Of a stretch of DNA of 64,000 bases, positions 1 to 7,767 are shown in pieces; positions within the stretch are counted from its first letter, which is position 1, and each line of letters begins with the position of its first letter. The notes beneath the pieces were generated by a model. It saw only the letters and a program-made list of their open reading frames with translations, was not told where the DNA came from and did not search any database. The position numbers were made by a program, and so were the translations under genes. This DNA is from Hyphomicrobiales bacterium (GTDB lineage: Bacteria; Pseudomonadota; Alphaproteobacteria; Rhizobiales; Beijerinckiaceae): NCBI GenBank assembly GCA_016716745.1, contig JADJVD010000005.1, positions 186,001 through 250,000 of the forward strand, written 5' to 3'.

Positions 1-203
1 TCGGCAAGATCGCGCCGTCGGGCAAGGTGATCGCGACCGACGAGGACTTCGTCTCCGAGCTGCTGGAGGCCGAGGGCGTTGCGGCGGTGCATGGCTCGGC
101 GTTCGGGCTCGGGCCGAACTTCCGCATCTCGTATGCGACCTCGAACGAGGCGCTTGAGGACGCCTGCAAGAAGATCCAGCGCTTCTGCGCCAGCCTGCGC
201 TGA
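1..203 (+). CDS. PLP-dependent aminotransferase, C-terminal end (partial)
   Basis: Only the last 66 codons and the stop are present, read in frame from base 3. The residues fit the C-terminal end of a class I aminotransferase of the aspartate aminotransferase type. A stretch like GLGPNFRISYATS carries the arginine that, in this family, binds the substrate alpha-carboxylate, and a helix LEDACKKIQRF closes the fold. The upstream part lies outside the window, so the exact amino-acid specificity cannot be judged. The next gene is convergent and its stop lies 4 bases away. Confidence 0.75.
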   Translation, partial: GKIAPSGKVIATDEDFVSELLEAEGVAAVHGSAFGLGPNFRISYATSNEALEDACKKIQRFCASLR

Positions 204-207
204 GGCG

Positions 208-2142
208 CTACGCCCGGGCGTCGGCGCGCCGGCGCTCGAGCGTCTGCGAGCCGACGACGATCACGGCGGCGGCGAGGCCTAGGGCGTCCGACAGGGCGCC
301 TGGCCAGACCAGCGCGACGCCGCCTACGCCCATGGCGAGGCGTTGCCACAGGCTCGCCGGGCCGACGAGATAGGCCGACAGGGCGGCCGCGATCAGCAGG
401 ATGCCGCCGGTCGCGGTCACGAATGTCAGCGCGATCGTCGGCCAGTCGCCCATCATGAGCAGGGCTGGCTGATACACGAACATGAACGGCGTGATGAAGC
501 CGGCCGCGCCGATGCGCATCGCCGAAAGCCCTGTCTTCCACAGGTCCGAGCGCGCCAGACTCGCGGAAGCGTAGACCGCCAGCGCCACCGGCGGCGTGAT
601 CGCCGACAGGATGGCGAAATAGAAGGCGAACATGTGCGCGGCCGGCTTGTCGACGCCGAGCTTGACCAGCGCGGGCACCAGCAGCGACGTCATGATGATG
701 TAGGCGGGCGTCGTCGGCATGCCCATGCCGAGCACGATCCCGGCCATCATCGTCACGATCAGCGCGAGCAGCAGCGCATTCTGGGCGAGGCCGAGCACGA
801 CCTGCGTGAAGGTGATGCCAAGGCCCGTGAGCGTCACGACGCCGATGATGACGCCCGCCGTCGCGCAGGCGAGCGCCACCGCGATGGTGTTCTTCGCGCC
901 GTCGACCAGCGCGCCGCCGAGGTTGCGCCACGTCACATAATGGCGCGTCGAACGGCGCAGCGCCGCGACGGGGAAGCAGAGCGCCGTTCCCGTCAACGCG
1001 GCGAGCGGGGCGGAATAGCCCAGATACATCACGGCCAGAATGCCGACGACCGGGATGAAGAGATGGCCGCGCTCGCGCAGCGTCGTCGACAGGCGCGGCA
1101 ACTCGGCGCGCGGCACGCCGTGCAGCCCGAGGCGCTTGGCCTCGAAATGCACGGCGGCGAAGCACGACACATAATAAAGGATCGCCGGAATGATCGCCCA
1201 GATGACGACCTGGCCGTAACCGACGCCGAGAAACTCCGCCATCACGAAGGCGGCGGCGCCCATGATCGGCGGCATGATCTGCCCGCCGGTCGAGGCCACC
1301 GCCTCGACGGCGGCCGCGAATTCCGGGCGGAAGCCGGTCTTCTTCATCAATGGAATGGTGATCGGCCCGTCGACCATCACGTTGGCTACGGCCGAGCCGG
1401 AGATGGTGCCGAACAGACTCGAGGACACGACCGACACCTTGCCGGGCCCGCCGGCGGTGTGGCCGGTCAGGCTCAGCGCGAAATCCATGAAAAGCTGGCC
1501 CGTGCCTGTGCGCTCCATGAACGAGCCGAACAGCACGAAGATCATCACATAGGTGGCGGAGACGGCCAGCGTCTGCCCGAAGATGCCTTCGGTCGACATG
1601 TAGAGCTGATCGAGCAGGCGCATCGGCTCGACGCGCGAGACGAACAGCGCATAGGCCAGAAAGACCATCGCGGTGACCGGCAGCGCCCAGCCGAGCACGC
1701 GCCGCGTCGCCTCGAACAGCACGACGACGAGCAGGCTCGCCATCGCCATGTCGGCCGTCGACAGATCGTCGATATAGATGATGCGGTTGACGAAGTAGTC
1801 GTAGTTCCACAGCACGTAGACAAGCGGAGCCGCCGCCAGCGCCAGCGCCGCGAGGTCGAACGCGCCGACGCCCGAGGCGCTTGCGCTTTCGCCGCGCATC
1901 GCCAGTTCGTCCTCCGTCAGAGAGGCGCGCCGATAGAACAGGAAGGTGATCGTCAGCGCGAAGAGCAGGTGGATCGAACGGAAGATGTAGTCGGCCGGAG
2001 GGCCGGGGAAAACCTTGCGCAGCGCCGGGGATATGAAATCCATCGGCGGAACGATCACCCAGATATGATAGAGCGACATGCAGAGGGCGGCGACGGTCGC
2101 CGCGCGGAACATCCATGTCGCCGCAGCGCGCCGGTCGGTCAT
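208..2142 (-). CDS. TRAP transporter fused permease (4TM/12TM, TAXI type)
   Basis: The 644-residue membrane protein has many hydrophobic segments. An N-terminal part (about residues 1-150) resembles the small DctQ subunit. It is fused to a long DctM-like part with conserved segments such as FGTISGSAVANV, ASTGGQIMPPIMGAAAF and GMGMPTTPAYI. This is the usual single-chain permease paired with TAXI-family binding proteins for sodium- or proton-driven uptake of small organic acids. It starts 16 bases after the stop of the binding-protein gene, so the two should be co-transcribed. The substrate cannot be read from sequence. Confidence 0.92.
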   Translation of the reverse strand: MTDRRAAATWMFRAATVAALCMSLYHIWVIVPPMDFISPALRKVFPGPPADYIFRSIHLLFALTITFLFYRRASLTEDELAMRGESASASGVGAFDLAALALAAAPLVYVLWNYDYFVNRIIYIDDLSTADMAMASLLVVVLFEATRRVLGWALPVTAMVFLAYALFVSRVEPMRLLDQLYMSTEGIFGQTLAVSATYVMIFVLFGSFMERTGTGQLFMDFALSLTGHTAGGPGKVSVVSSSLFGTISGSAVANVMVDGPITIPLMKKTGFRPEFAAAVEAVASTGGQIMPPIMGAAAFVMAEFLGVGYGQVVIWAIIPAILYYVSCFAAVHFEAKRLGLHGVPRAELPRLSTTLRERGHLFIPVVGILAVMYLGYSAPLAALTGTALCFPVAALRRSTRHYVTWRNLGGALVDGAKNTIAVALACATAGVIIGVVTLTGLGITFTQVVLGLAQNALLLALIVTMMAGIVLGMGMPTTPAYIIMTSLLVPALVKLGVDKPAAHMFAFYFAILSAITPPVALAVYASASLARSDLWKTGLSAMRIGAAGFITPFMFVYQPALLMMGDWPTIALTFVTATGGILLIAAALSAYLVGPASLWQRLAMGVGGVALVWPGALSDALGLAAAVIVVGSQTLERRRADARA

Positions 2143-2158
2143 GTCGGCTCCGCAGCGA

Positions 2159-3088
2159 TTACTTGACGCCCTGCTCGGCGTAGAACTTCGCGGCCCCCGG
2201 ATGCATGGGCACGCCGATGTCCTGCGCCATGATCTGCGGCGTTAGCGCCGCCAGATCCTTGTAGAGCGCCGACAGCCCGTCCTTGTTGGCGAGGATCGTC
2301 TTGACCATCGCGTAGGCCTTGTCCGCCGGGTAATCGCAGGCGATCGCGACGTGGGTGTAATAGCCGATCGTGCGCACGTCGGCGGTCTGCTTGGCGTAGG
2401 TGTTGGCGGGGATCGTCACCAGCTTGTAGGCCGGATTGAGCTTCAGCATTTCCGGATAGTCGGCCGCCAGATCCAGCACCTTGATGTCGCGCGAGGCTGC
2501 GAGGTCCATCACCGTGCCGGCGGGCAGGCCGGTGCCGAGCGTGAAAATCTGGGCGCGGTTGTCCTTCACCTGCTCGATCGAGTCCGTGTAGGAGCCGAAG
2601 CTCACCTTCACGTCGGAATAGGCGAGCCCGTTCACCTTCAGGATGTGCTGGGTGATCTGTTCGCCCGTATTGCCGCGCTGTTGCGTCGTGACGCCCTTGC
2701 CCTTGGCGTCCCTGACCGAGGCGATGCCGCTGTCGGCCGGCACAATCACTTGAAAATATTGAGGATACAGGGTCGCGAGGTTGCACACCTTGGCGTGCTT
2801 CTTGTCGAAGGGCGGGTTGCCGAGAATGGCGTCGGCCGTCGAGATGGTGTTGCCGAAGCCGACCTCGGTCTTGGCTTCCTCGATGCCGCGGACATTGGCG
2901 ATGCCGGCGCCTGGCAGCGTCTTCACCGAGAGGCCGGGCACGGCCTTCTCCCACATGTCCTTCAATTGTCCGCCGAGCGGAACCCACACGCCGCCCTGCG
3001 GGCCGGTCATCAGGCGAATCTCTTCGGCCGAGGCGGCGCCGGCGATCAACGCGGCGGCCATCGACAGAACCAGGCGAGCGGTCTGCAT
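2159..3088 (-). CDS. TAXI family TRAP transporter solute-binding protein
   Basis: A periplasmic binding protein of about 309 residues. It has a clear signal peptide (MQTARLVLSMAAALIAGAASA) followed by EEIRLMTGPQGG, typical of the TAXI family, and the downstream motif GTGLPAG. It delivers solute to the fused permease encoded just downstream. A GGAGG Shine-Dalgarno lies 9 bases before the ATG at 3088. An in-frame ATG at 3094 would leave only 3 bases of spacing, so I prefer 3088. The open frame continues upstream without family similarity. Confidence 0.9.
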   Translation of the reverse strand: MQTARLVLSMAAALIAGAASAEEIRLMTGPQGGVWVPLGGQLKDMWEKAVPGLSVKTLPGAGIANVRGIEEAKTEVGFGNTISTADAILGNPPFDKKHAKVCNLATLYPQYFQVIVPADSGIASVRDAKGKGVTTQQRGNTGEQITQHILKVNGLAYSDVKVSFGSYTDSIEQVKDNRAQIFTLGTGLPAGTVMDLAASRDIKVLDLAADYPEMLKLNPAYKLVTIPANTYAKQTADVRTIGYYTHVAIACDYPADKAYAMVKTILANKDGLSALYKDLAALTPQIMAQDIGVPMHPGAAKFYAEQGVK

Positions 3089-3393
3089 CGGCATTTTCCT
3101 CCCAGTGACGCTGCGGGTCGTTCGACCTCTGGAGCGATTGGACCACGGCAGGGCGCGCTCGCACAAGGCCGGGCGCCGTCCGGCCTCGCCGGTTTCCAGA
3201 AAGGTGCGGCGCAGCAATCGCGCGCGGCGCGCAGCCGATGCGCGAGCGCGGCGACGTGCGGCATGTCGGCCCGAAAGATTGACCGAGGTCAAAACGGCGG
3301 CGCCTTCGCTTGCGCTTCCGCGGAAGTGCTGGAACGATTGCCTCGACCGGTCGGGCTCGCGGCCCGACTTCTTCGACCGAAAGGACTGATAAA

Positions 3394-5466
3394 ATGCCAG
3401 GCAGCGGCGGCAACGGCGAGAGACGTATTTCGGGCCCGCGTCTCATTGCGCTCGTCGGCCCGTTCCAGAGCGGCAAGACGACGCTGCTCGAAAGCATTCT
3501 GGTCCGCTCCGGCGGCATCGCGCGCGAGGGTCGCGTCAGCGAGGGCACGAGCGTGGGGGACGGCAGCGCGGAAGCCCGCGCGCATGTGATGAGCGTCGAG
3601 GCGAACATCGCCTCCGTCGACTATCTGGGCGACCGCTACACCTTCGTGGACTGCCCCGGCTCCGTCGAGTTTCTGCATGACATGAAGGCGGCGTTGCCGG
3701 TGTGCGACGCGGCGGTCGTCGTGTGCGAGGCCGACGAGCGCAAGATTCCCGCGCTGCAGGTCATCCTTCGCGAACTCGAGGATCTGCGCATTCCGCGTTT
3801 TCTGTTCCTCAACAAGATCGATCAGGCGACGATGCGGGTGCGCGAGACGCTGCAGATGTTGCAGCCGGCCTCGCGCGCGCCGCTGCTGCTGCGCCAGATC
3901 CCGATCTGGCAGCAGGGCATCGCGACCGGCTTCATCGATCTCGCGCTGGAGCGCGCGTTCGTCTATCGCGAGCACGCGCCGTCCGCGGTGATCGACGTGC
4001 CGGCCGGCGACGTGCCGCGCGAGAAGGATGCGCGCTACTCGATGCTCGAGAAGCTCGCCGATTACGACGACGAGCTGATGGAGGAGTTGCTCGCCGACAT
4101 CGAGCCGCCGCGCGACCGCGTGTTCGACGATCTCGCCAAGGAGCTGCGCGGGGGATATGTCGTTCCGCTGCTGATCGGCTCGGCCGATCGCGGCAACGGC
4201 GTGACGCGGCTGTTGAAGGCGCTGCGGCACGAAGCGCCGGGCGTGGCGATGACGCGCGAGCGCCTTGGCGTCGCGGAGACGGGGCCGGCGCTGGCGCAGG
4301 TGTTCCGCACCATCCATACCGCGCATGGCGGCAAGCTCTCGGTGTCGCGCGTTCTGCGCGGCGCCTTCGCGGACGGGGCGACCGTCATCAGCTCGCGCGG
4401 CGCGGAGGAGCGCATCGCCGGCCTGTCGCGTCTGATGGGCGCCACGGCGACGAAGCATACGCAGGCTGTCGAAGGCGATACGCTGGCCTTCGGCCGCATG
4501 GACGCGGTCGCCACGGGCGACGCCATCACGGAAGGCAAGGCCGCTCCCAAGCCCCTGACGCAGACCTCCGTCGCGCAGCCCGTGCATGTGTTCGCCCTCG
4601 GCGTGAAGGACCGCAAGGACGAGGTCCGGCTCAACGCCGCGCTCGCCAAGCTGGTCGACGAGGATCCCTCGCTCGTCTTCCTGCAGGATCAGGAGACGGG
4701 CGAGTTGAAGGTGATGGGGCAGGGCGAGATGCATCTGCGCGTGTCGCTCGAGCGGCTCGCGGCGCGTTTCGGCGTGCATGTGGAGGCGCACAAGCCGCAT
4801 ATCGGCTATCGCGAGACGATCCGCGACTCGGTGTCGGTGCGGGGACGTCACAAGAAGCAGACGGGCGGACACGGCCAGTTCGGCGACGTCGCGATCACCA
4901 TCGCCCCCCGCGCGCGGGGCGAGGGCTTCGCCTTCGACGAGGACGTGCATGGCGGCGCGGTGCCGCGCCAGTATTTCAGCTCCGTCGAGGCGGGCGCGAT
5001 CGACGCGCTGTCGCGCGGGCCGCTCGGCTTCCCCGTCGTCGACGTGGCGGTGACGCTCAACGACGGCTCGTATCACACCGTCGATTCCTCCGACATGGCG
5101 TTCCGCTCGGCGACCAAGATCGCCATGGCCGAGGCGCTGCCCAAGGCGCGGCCGGTGCTGCTCGAACCGATCCTGTCGGTCGAGATCGCCGTTCCGTCCG
5201 AGCATCTGTCGCGCGCCACCGGCCTCGTTTCGGCGCGGCGCGGGCAAATCCTCGGCTACGACGCGCGTCCGGGCTGGGACGGCTGGGAACTGCTCAACAC
5301 GCAAATTCCCGCCGCCGAGATCGGCGACCTCATCGTCGAGCTTCGCTCGGCGACGGCGGGCGTCGGCAGCTACACGGCGAAGTTCGATCATCTCGCCGAA
5401 CTGTCGGGCAAGGCGGCCGATCATGTGGTGGCGCAGCGCCATCACGAGCTGCATAACGGCGATTGA
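3394..5466 (+). CDS. EF-G-like translational GTPase
   Basis: The 690-residue protein has the EF-G domain order. The G domain contains GPFQSGKTTLLES (G1), DCPGSVEF (G3) and NKIDQA (G4). Domain II and an EF-G domain III/IV core follow (GQGEMHLRVSLERL; GRHKKQTGGHGQFGD), then a C-terminal EF-G_C part. It differs from canonical EF-G in two places: G1 is not AHIDAGKTT, and the histidine of DTPGHVDF, which is catalytic in EF-G, is serine here. It therefore belongs to the divergent EF-G-like group, not the main fusA, and its exact role is unknown. The ATG at 3394 follows AAGGACTGATAAA. The gene is divergent from the TRAP genes, with a 305-base GC-rich gap. Confidence 0.85.
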   Translation: MPGSGGNGERRISGPRLIALVGPFQSGKTTLLESILVRSGGIAREGRVSEGTSVGDGSAEARAHVMSVEANIASVDYLGDRYTFVDCPGSVEFLHDMKAALPVCDAAVVVCEADERKIPALQVILRELEDLRIPRFLFLNKIDQATMRVRETLQMLQPASRAPLLLRQIPIWQQGIATGFIDLALERAFVYREHAPSAVIDVPAGDVPREKDARYSMLEKLADYDDELMEELLADIEPPRDRVFDDLAKELRGGYVVPLLIGSADRGNGVTRLLKALRHEAPGVAMTRERLGVAETGPALAQVFRTIHTAHGGKLSVSRVLRGAFADGATVISSRGAEERIAGLSRLMGATATKHTQAVEGDTLAFGRMDAVATGDAITEGKAAPKPLTQTSVAQPVHVFALGVKDRKDEVRLNAALAKLVDEDPSLVFLQDQETGELKVMGQGEMHLRVSLERLAARFGVHVEAHKPHIGYRETIRDSVSVRGRHKKQTGGHGQFGDVAITIAPRARGEGFAFDEDVHGGAVPRQYFSSVEAGAIDALSRGPLGFPVVDVAVTLNDGSYHTVDSSDMAFRSATKIAMAEALPKARPVLLEPILSVEIAVPSEHLSRATGLVSARRGQILGYDARPGWDGWELLNTQIPAAEIGDLIVELRSATAGVGSYTAKFDHLAELSGKAADHVVAQRHHELHNGD

Positions 5467-5491
5467 TCGCGTAGCGCGCGACGCCGCAGGG

Positions 5492-5968
5492 TCAGGGTGG
5501 AAGCCTCGTCCCTGCGGCGATTTCGTCGGCGGCCGCGCGGCTCTCGAAAAACGGAGAAAAGCCGCCGCAGCCCGGCGCGGCGACGCGGATTTCGTATGTC
5601 GTGCGCCCGGCGCGGGCGCAGTAGGCGACGGCCGGGGGGACGGCGCTGCGACAGCCCGAGCGCGCCTCGATCTTCTCGGCGGGCCGGCCGTCCAGGGCCG
5701 CGGCCGCAATCCGCGGCTTCCCATAGTGAAAGGGCAGGCGCATCGCCGCGCCACAGCTCGGCTCTGCATCGCCGGCTCGCGTCGCGACGACGACGAAGGC
5801 GTCGTCGTGGATGAGGCTGCGCAGGCGCAGCTCCGTGTCCGACCGCGGCTCCGCGATCCAGCGCGCCGCGTCGTAGGCGACGACGGCGCCGCCGATCCGC
5901 GCCTCGTCGGCGGCCGCAGGCGCCGCCAGCAGGACGAGGGCGATCGCGAGCCGCGCGCGCAGGCTCAA
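5492..5968 (-). CDS. secreted hypothetical protein
   Basis: A 158-residue protein with an N-terminal signal peptide (RARLAIALVLLAAPAAADEARIGG) and four cysteines in the mature part, which suggests disulfide bonding in the periplasm. I do not recognise the family. It starts with TTG in a TTGA overlap with the apt stop codon, so it is translationally coupled to apt as the last gene of the mtnP operon. It ends 26 bases from the convergent EF-G-like gene. Confidence 0.65.
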   Translation of the reverse strand: MSLRARLAIALVLLAAPAAADEARIGGAVVAYDAARWIAEPRSDTELRLRSLIHDDAFVVVATRAGDAEPSCGAAMRLPFHYGKPRIAAAALDGRPAEKIEARSGCRSAVPPAVAYCARAGRTTYEIRVAAPGCGGFSPFFESRAAADEIAAGTRLPP

Positions 5969-6492
5969 TGTCCGTCGAATGCAATGAGCGTGCGCACCGG
6001 AACGTCGAGCGCGCGCAGGCGGTCCGCGCCGCCGAGTTCGGGGAGGTCGATCACGAAACAGGCCGCCACGATGTCGGCGCCGAGCCGGCGCAGCAGCTTC
6101 ACCGCGCCCTCGGCCGTGCCGCCGGTCGCGATGAGATCGTCGACGAGGATCACGCGCTCGCCCTTGGCCACCGCGTCCTCGTGCATCTCCATCTCGTCGA
6201 GGCCGTATTCGAGCGAATAGGCGATCGAGACCTTGGCGTGCGGCAGCTTGCCTTTCTTGCGGATCGGCACGAAGCCGGCCGAAAGCTGGTGGGCGACGGC
6301 GCCGCCGAGAATGAAGCCGCGCGCCTCCATGCCGGCCACCTTGTCGATCTTCGTGCCGGCCCAGGGCTGGACGAGCTCGTCGACGGCGCGGCGAAACGCG
6401 CGCGCGTCGCCGAGCAGGGTGGTGATGTCGCGAAACATCACGCCGCGCTTGGGGTAGTCGGGGATTGTGCGGACCGCGTCCTTCAGGTTCAT
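5965..6492 (-). CDS. apt: adenine phosphoribosyltransferase
   Basis: A 175-residue type I phosphoribosyltransferase that makes AMP from adenine and PRPP in the cytoplasm. The family start MNLKDAVRTIPDYPKRGV, the adenine-site segment GMEARGFILG and the PRPP loop VILVDDLIATGGTA are all present. The length is normal. A GTG three codons upstream is an alternative start. It lies in the same operon as mtnP, whose reaction releases adenine, so the pair recycles the adenine of methylthioadenosine. Confidence 0.95.
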   Translation of the reverse strand: MNLKDAVRTIPDYPKRGVMFRDITTLLGDARAFRRAVDELVQPWAGTKIDKVAGMEARGFILGGAVAHQLSAGFVPIRKKGKLPHAKVSIAYSLEYGLDEMEMHEDAVAKGERVILVDDLIATGGTAEGAVKLLRRLGADIVAACFVIDLPELGGADRLRALDVPVRTLIAFDGH

Positions 6493-6497
6493 TTCGC

Positions 6498-6812
6498 TCA
6501 CCAATAGTCGCGCATGATGGCGCGCGCCCACTCGGGCTCGCGCAGTTCTCCGCGTGGCCGGACGCCGGACATTTCGGGTTTCACGTCGAGGACGGGCGCG
6601 CTGTCGATGGCGTCGAGCCCGCGCACGCGCGGGCGTCGGCCGTCGAGGCGGAGGATCCGCGCGGAGGTCGCGCCGAGCCGATTGGGCCTCGGGCCGCCGC
6701 GTTGCTCGAAGGCGGGCGCAAGCTCGATGTCGCATTTGACGTCGCCCCGGGCTTCGTCGACCGGCCCGGATCTGCCGCCGCCCATATGGCCGATCGGCTC
6801 CGGAACGATCAT
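6498..6812 (-). CDS. short TrmO/UPF0066-like protein
   Basis: The 104-residue product keeps both ends of the TrmO (TsaA, UPF0066) fold. The N-terminus has PEPIGHM and an IELAPAF strand. The C-terminus has RPNRLGATSARIL and VRGLDAIDSAPVLDVKP, matching the family RPNPIG and LDGTPVLDIKP motifs. It lacks about 45 residues in the middle, including the usual GFSHIWVL and GVFATRSP segments, so it may not be an active tRNA t6A methyltransferase. Its ATG overlaps the mtnP stop (ATGA) and it ends 5 bases before apt, so it is a true operon member. Function unknown. Confidence 0.7.
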   Translation of the reverse strand: MIVPEPIGHMGGGRSGPVDEARGDVKCDIELAPAFEQRGGPRPNRLGATSARILRLDGRRPRVRGLDAIDSAPVLDVKPEMSGVRPRGELREPEWARAIMRDYW

Positions 6813-7690
6813 GTGCGCCTCGTCAGCACGCGGCCGGCGACGGCGTCGAGCTTGCGCATGAGTTCGGGATCGCGCTGAGCCGGGGCCGTCATGATGGCCG
6901 TATCCAGCGCCCGGTCGGCGCCGGCCGCGCAGGGCTCCCGCCTGGTCGGCAGATCGCGCAGGAAGCGTGCGATCAGGCGGGCGGCGCGATCGGCGTTGGC
7001 GTGCGCGACGGCCAGAACCTGCGCCACGCCGACATGGTCGTGATCGGGGCGCCAGCAGTCGAAATCGGTGACCATGGCGACGAGCGCATAGCCCATCTCG
7101 GCCTCGCGCACGAGCTTGGCCTCCGGCATCGCCGTCATGCCGATCACGTCGTAGCCCTGCGCCTTGTAGGAGAGAGACTCGGCGAGCGTGGAGAATTGCG
7201 GCCCCTCCATGCAGACATAGACGCCGCCCGTCACCGCCTCGATCGCCTCGGCGCGGGCGGCCTCTGCGAGACGGCGTTGCAGGTTCGACGAGACCGGGTG
7301 GGCGAAGGGGACATGGGCGACGCAGCCCGCGCCGAAGAACGAGTGCGCGCGCCGCGTCGTCCGGTCGACGAACTGATCGACCAGAACGAAAGTCCCCGGC
7401 GCCAGCTCCTCGCGGTAGGAACCGCAGGCCGAGACTGCGATCACATCCGTGCAGCCGGCCCGCTTCAGCGCGTCGACATTGGCCCGGTAGTCGATGTCGG
7501 AGGGCGAGAGCCGGTGGCCGCGGCCATGGCGCGGCAGGAACACGGCCTCGGTCTCGCCGACGCGACCGAATCTCAGCGCGTCGGAGGGCTCGCCCCAGGG
7601 CGTGTCGATCCTCTCCTCGCGCAGGTCCTGCAAGCCCGGCAGATCGTAGATGCCCGACCCGCCGATGACGCCGATCCGAGGTCGTTCCAT
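6809..7690 (-). CDS. mtnP: S-methyl-5'-thioadenosine phosphorylase
   Basis: A 293-residue enzyme of the purine nucleoside phosphorylase family. It cleaves methylthioadenosine with phosphate to give adenine and methylthioribose-1-phosphate. The start IGVIGGSGIYDL, the phosphate site LPRHGRGH, and CMEGPQFSTLAES with IGMTAMPEAKL are diagnostic. It is the first gene of an operon with the short TrmO-like gene, apt and a secreted protein, and divergent from the chemoreceptor gene. The rest of the methionine salvage route is not in the window. Confidence 0.95.
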   Translation of the reverse strand: MERPRIGVIGGSGIYDLPGLQDLREERIDTPWGEPSDALRFGRVGETEAVFLPRHGRGHRLSPSDIDYRANVDALKRAGCTDVIAVSACGSYREELAPGTFVLVDQFVDRTTRRAHSFFGAGCVAHVPFAHPVSSNLQRRLAEAARAEAIEAVTGGVYVCMEGPQFSTLAESLSYKAQGYDVIGMTAMPEAKLVREAEMGYALVAMVTDFDCWRPDHDHVGVAQVLAVAHANADRAARLIARFLRDLPTRREPCAAGADRALDTAIMTAPAQRDPELMRKLDAVAGRVLTRRT

Positions 7691-7767
7691 TCCCAGCCAG
7701 CCCCTCGCCTTTCAAGATTTCGTTTACCACAGTTCAACCTGTTTCCGTCACGTTCGACGTCGGACCC

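Noticed and set aside
343..2166. 607-codon open frame on the plus strand opposite the TRAP permease
   Set aside because: Arg/His/Asp-rich product with no family pattern. It mirrors the real permease in a high-GC region where stops are rare.
6498..7730. A 410-residue protein spanning mtnP and the TrmO-like gene
   Set aside because: The first three quarters are the out-of-frame reading of mtnP. Only the part from the ATG at 6812 has homology.
7691..7767. SAM or MTA riboswitch upstream of mtnP
   Set aside because: The 77-base gap shows no conserved riboswitch core or multi-stem fold.
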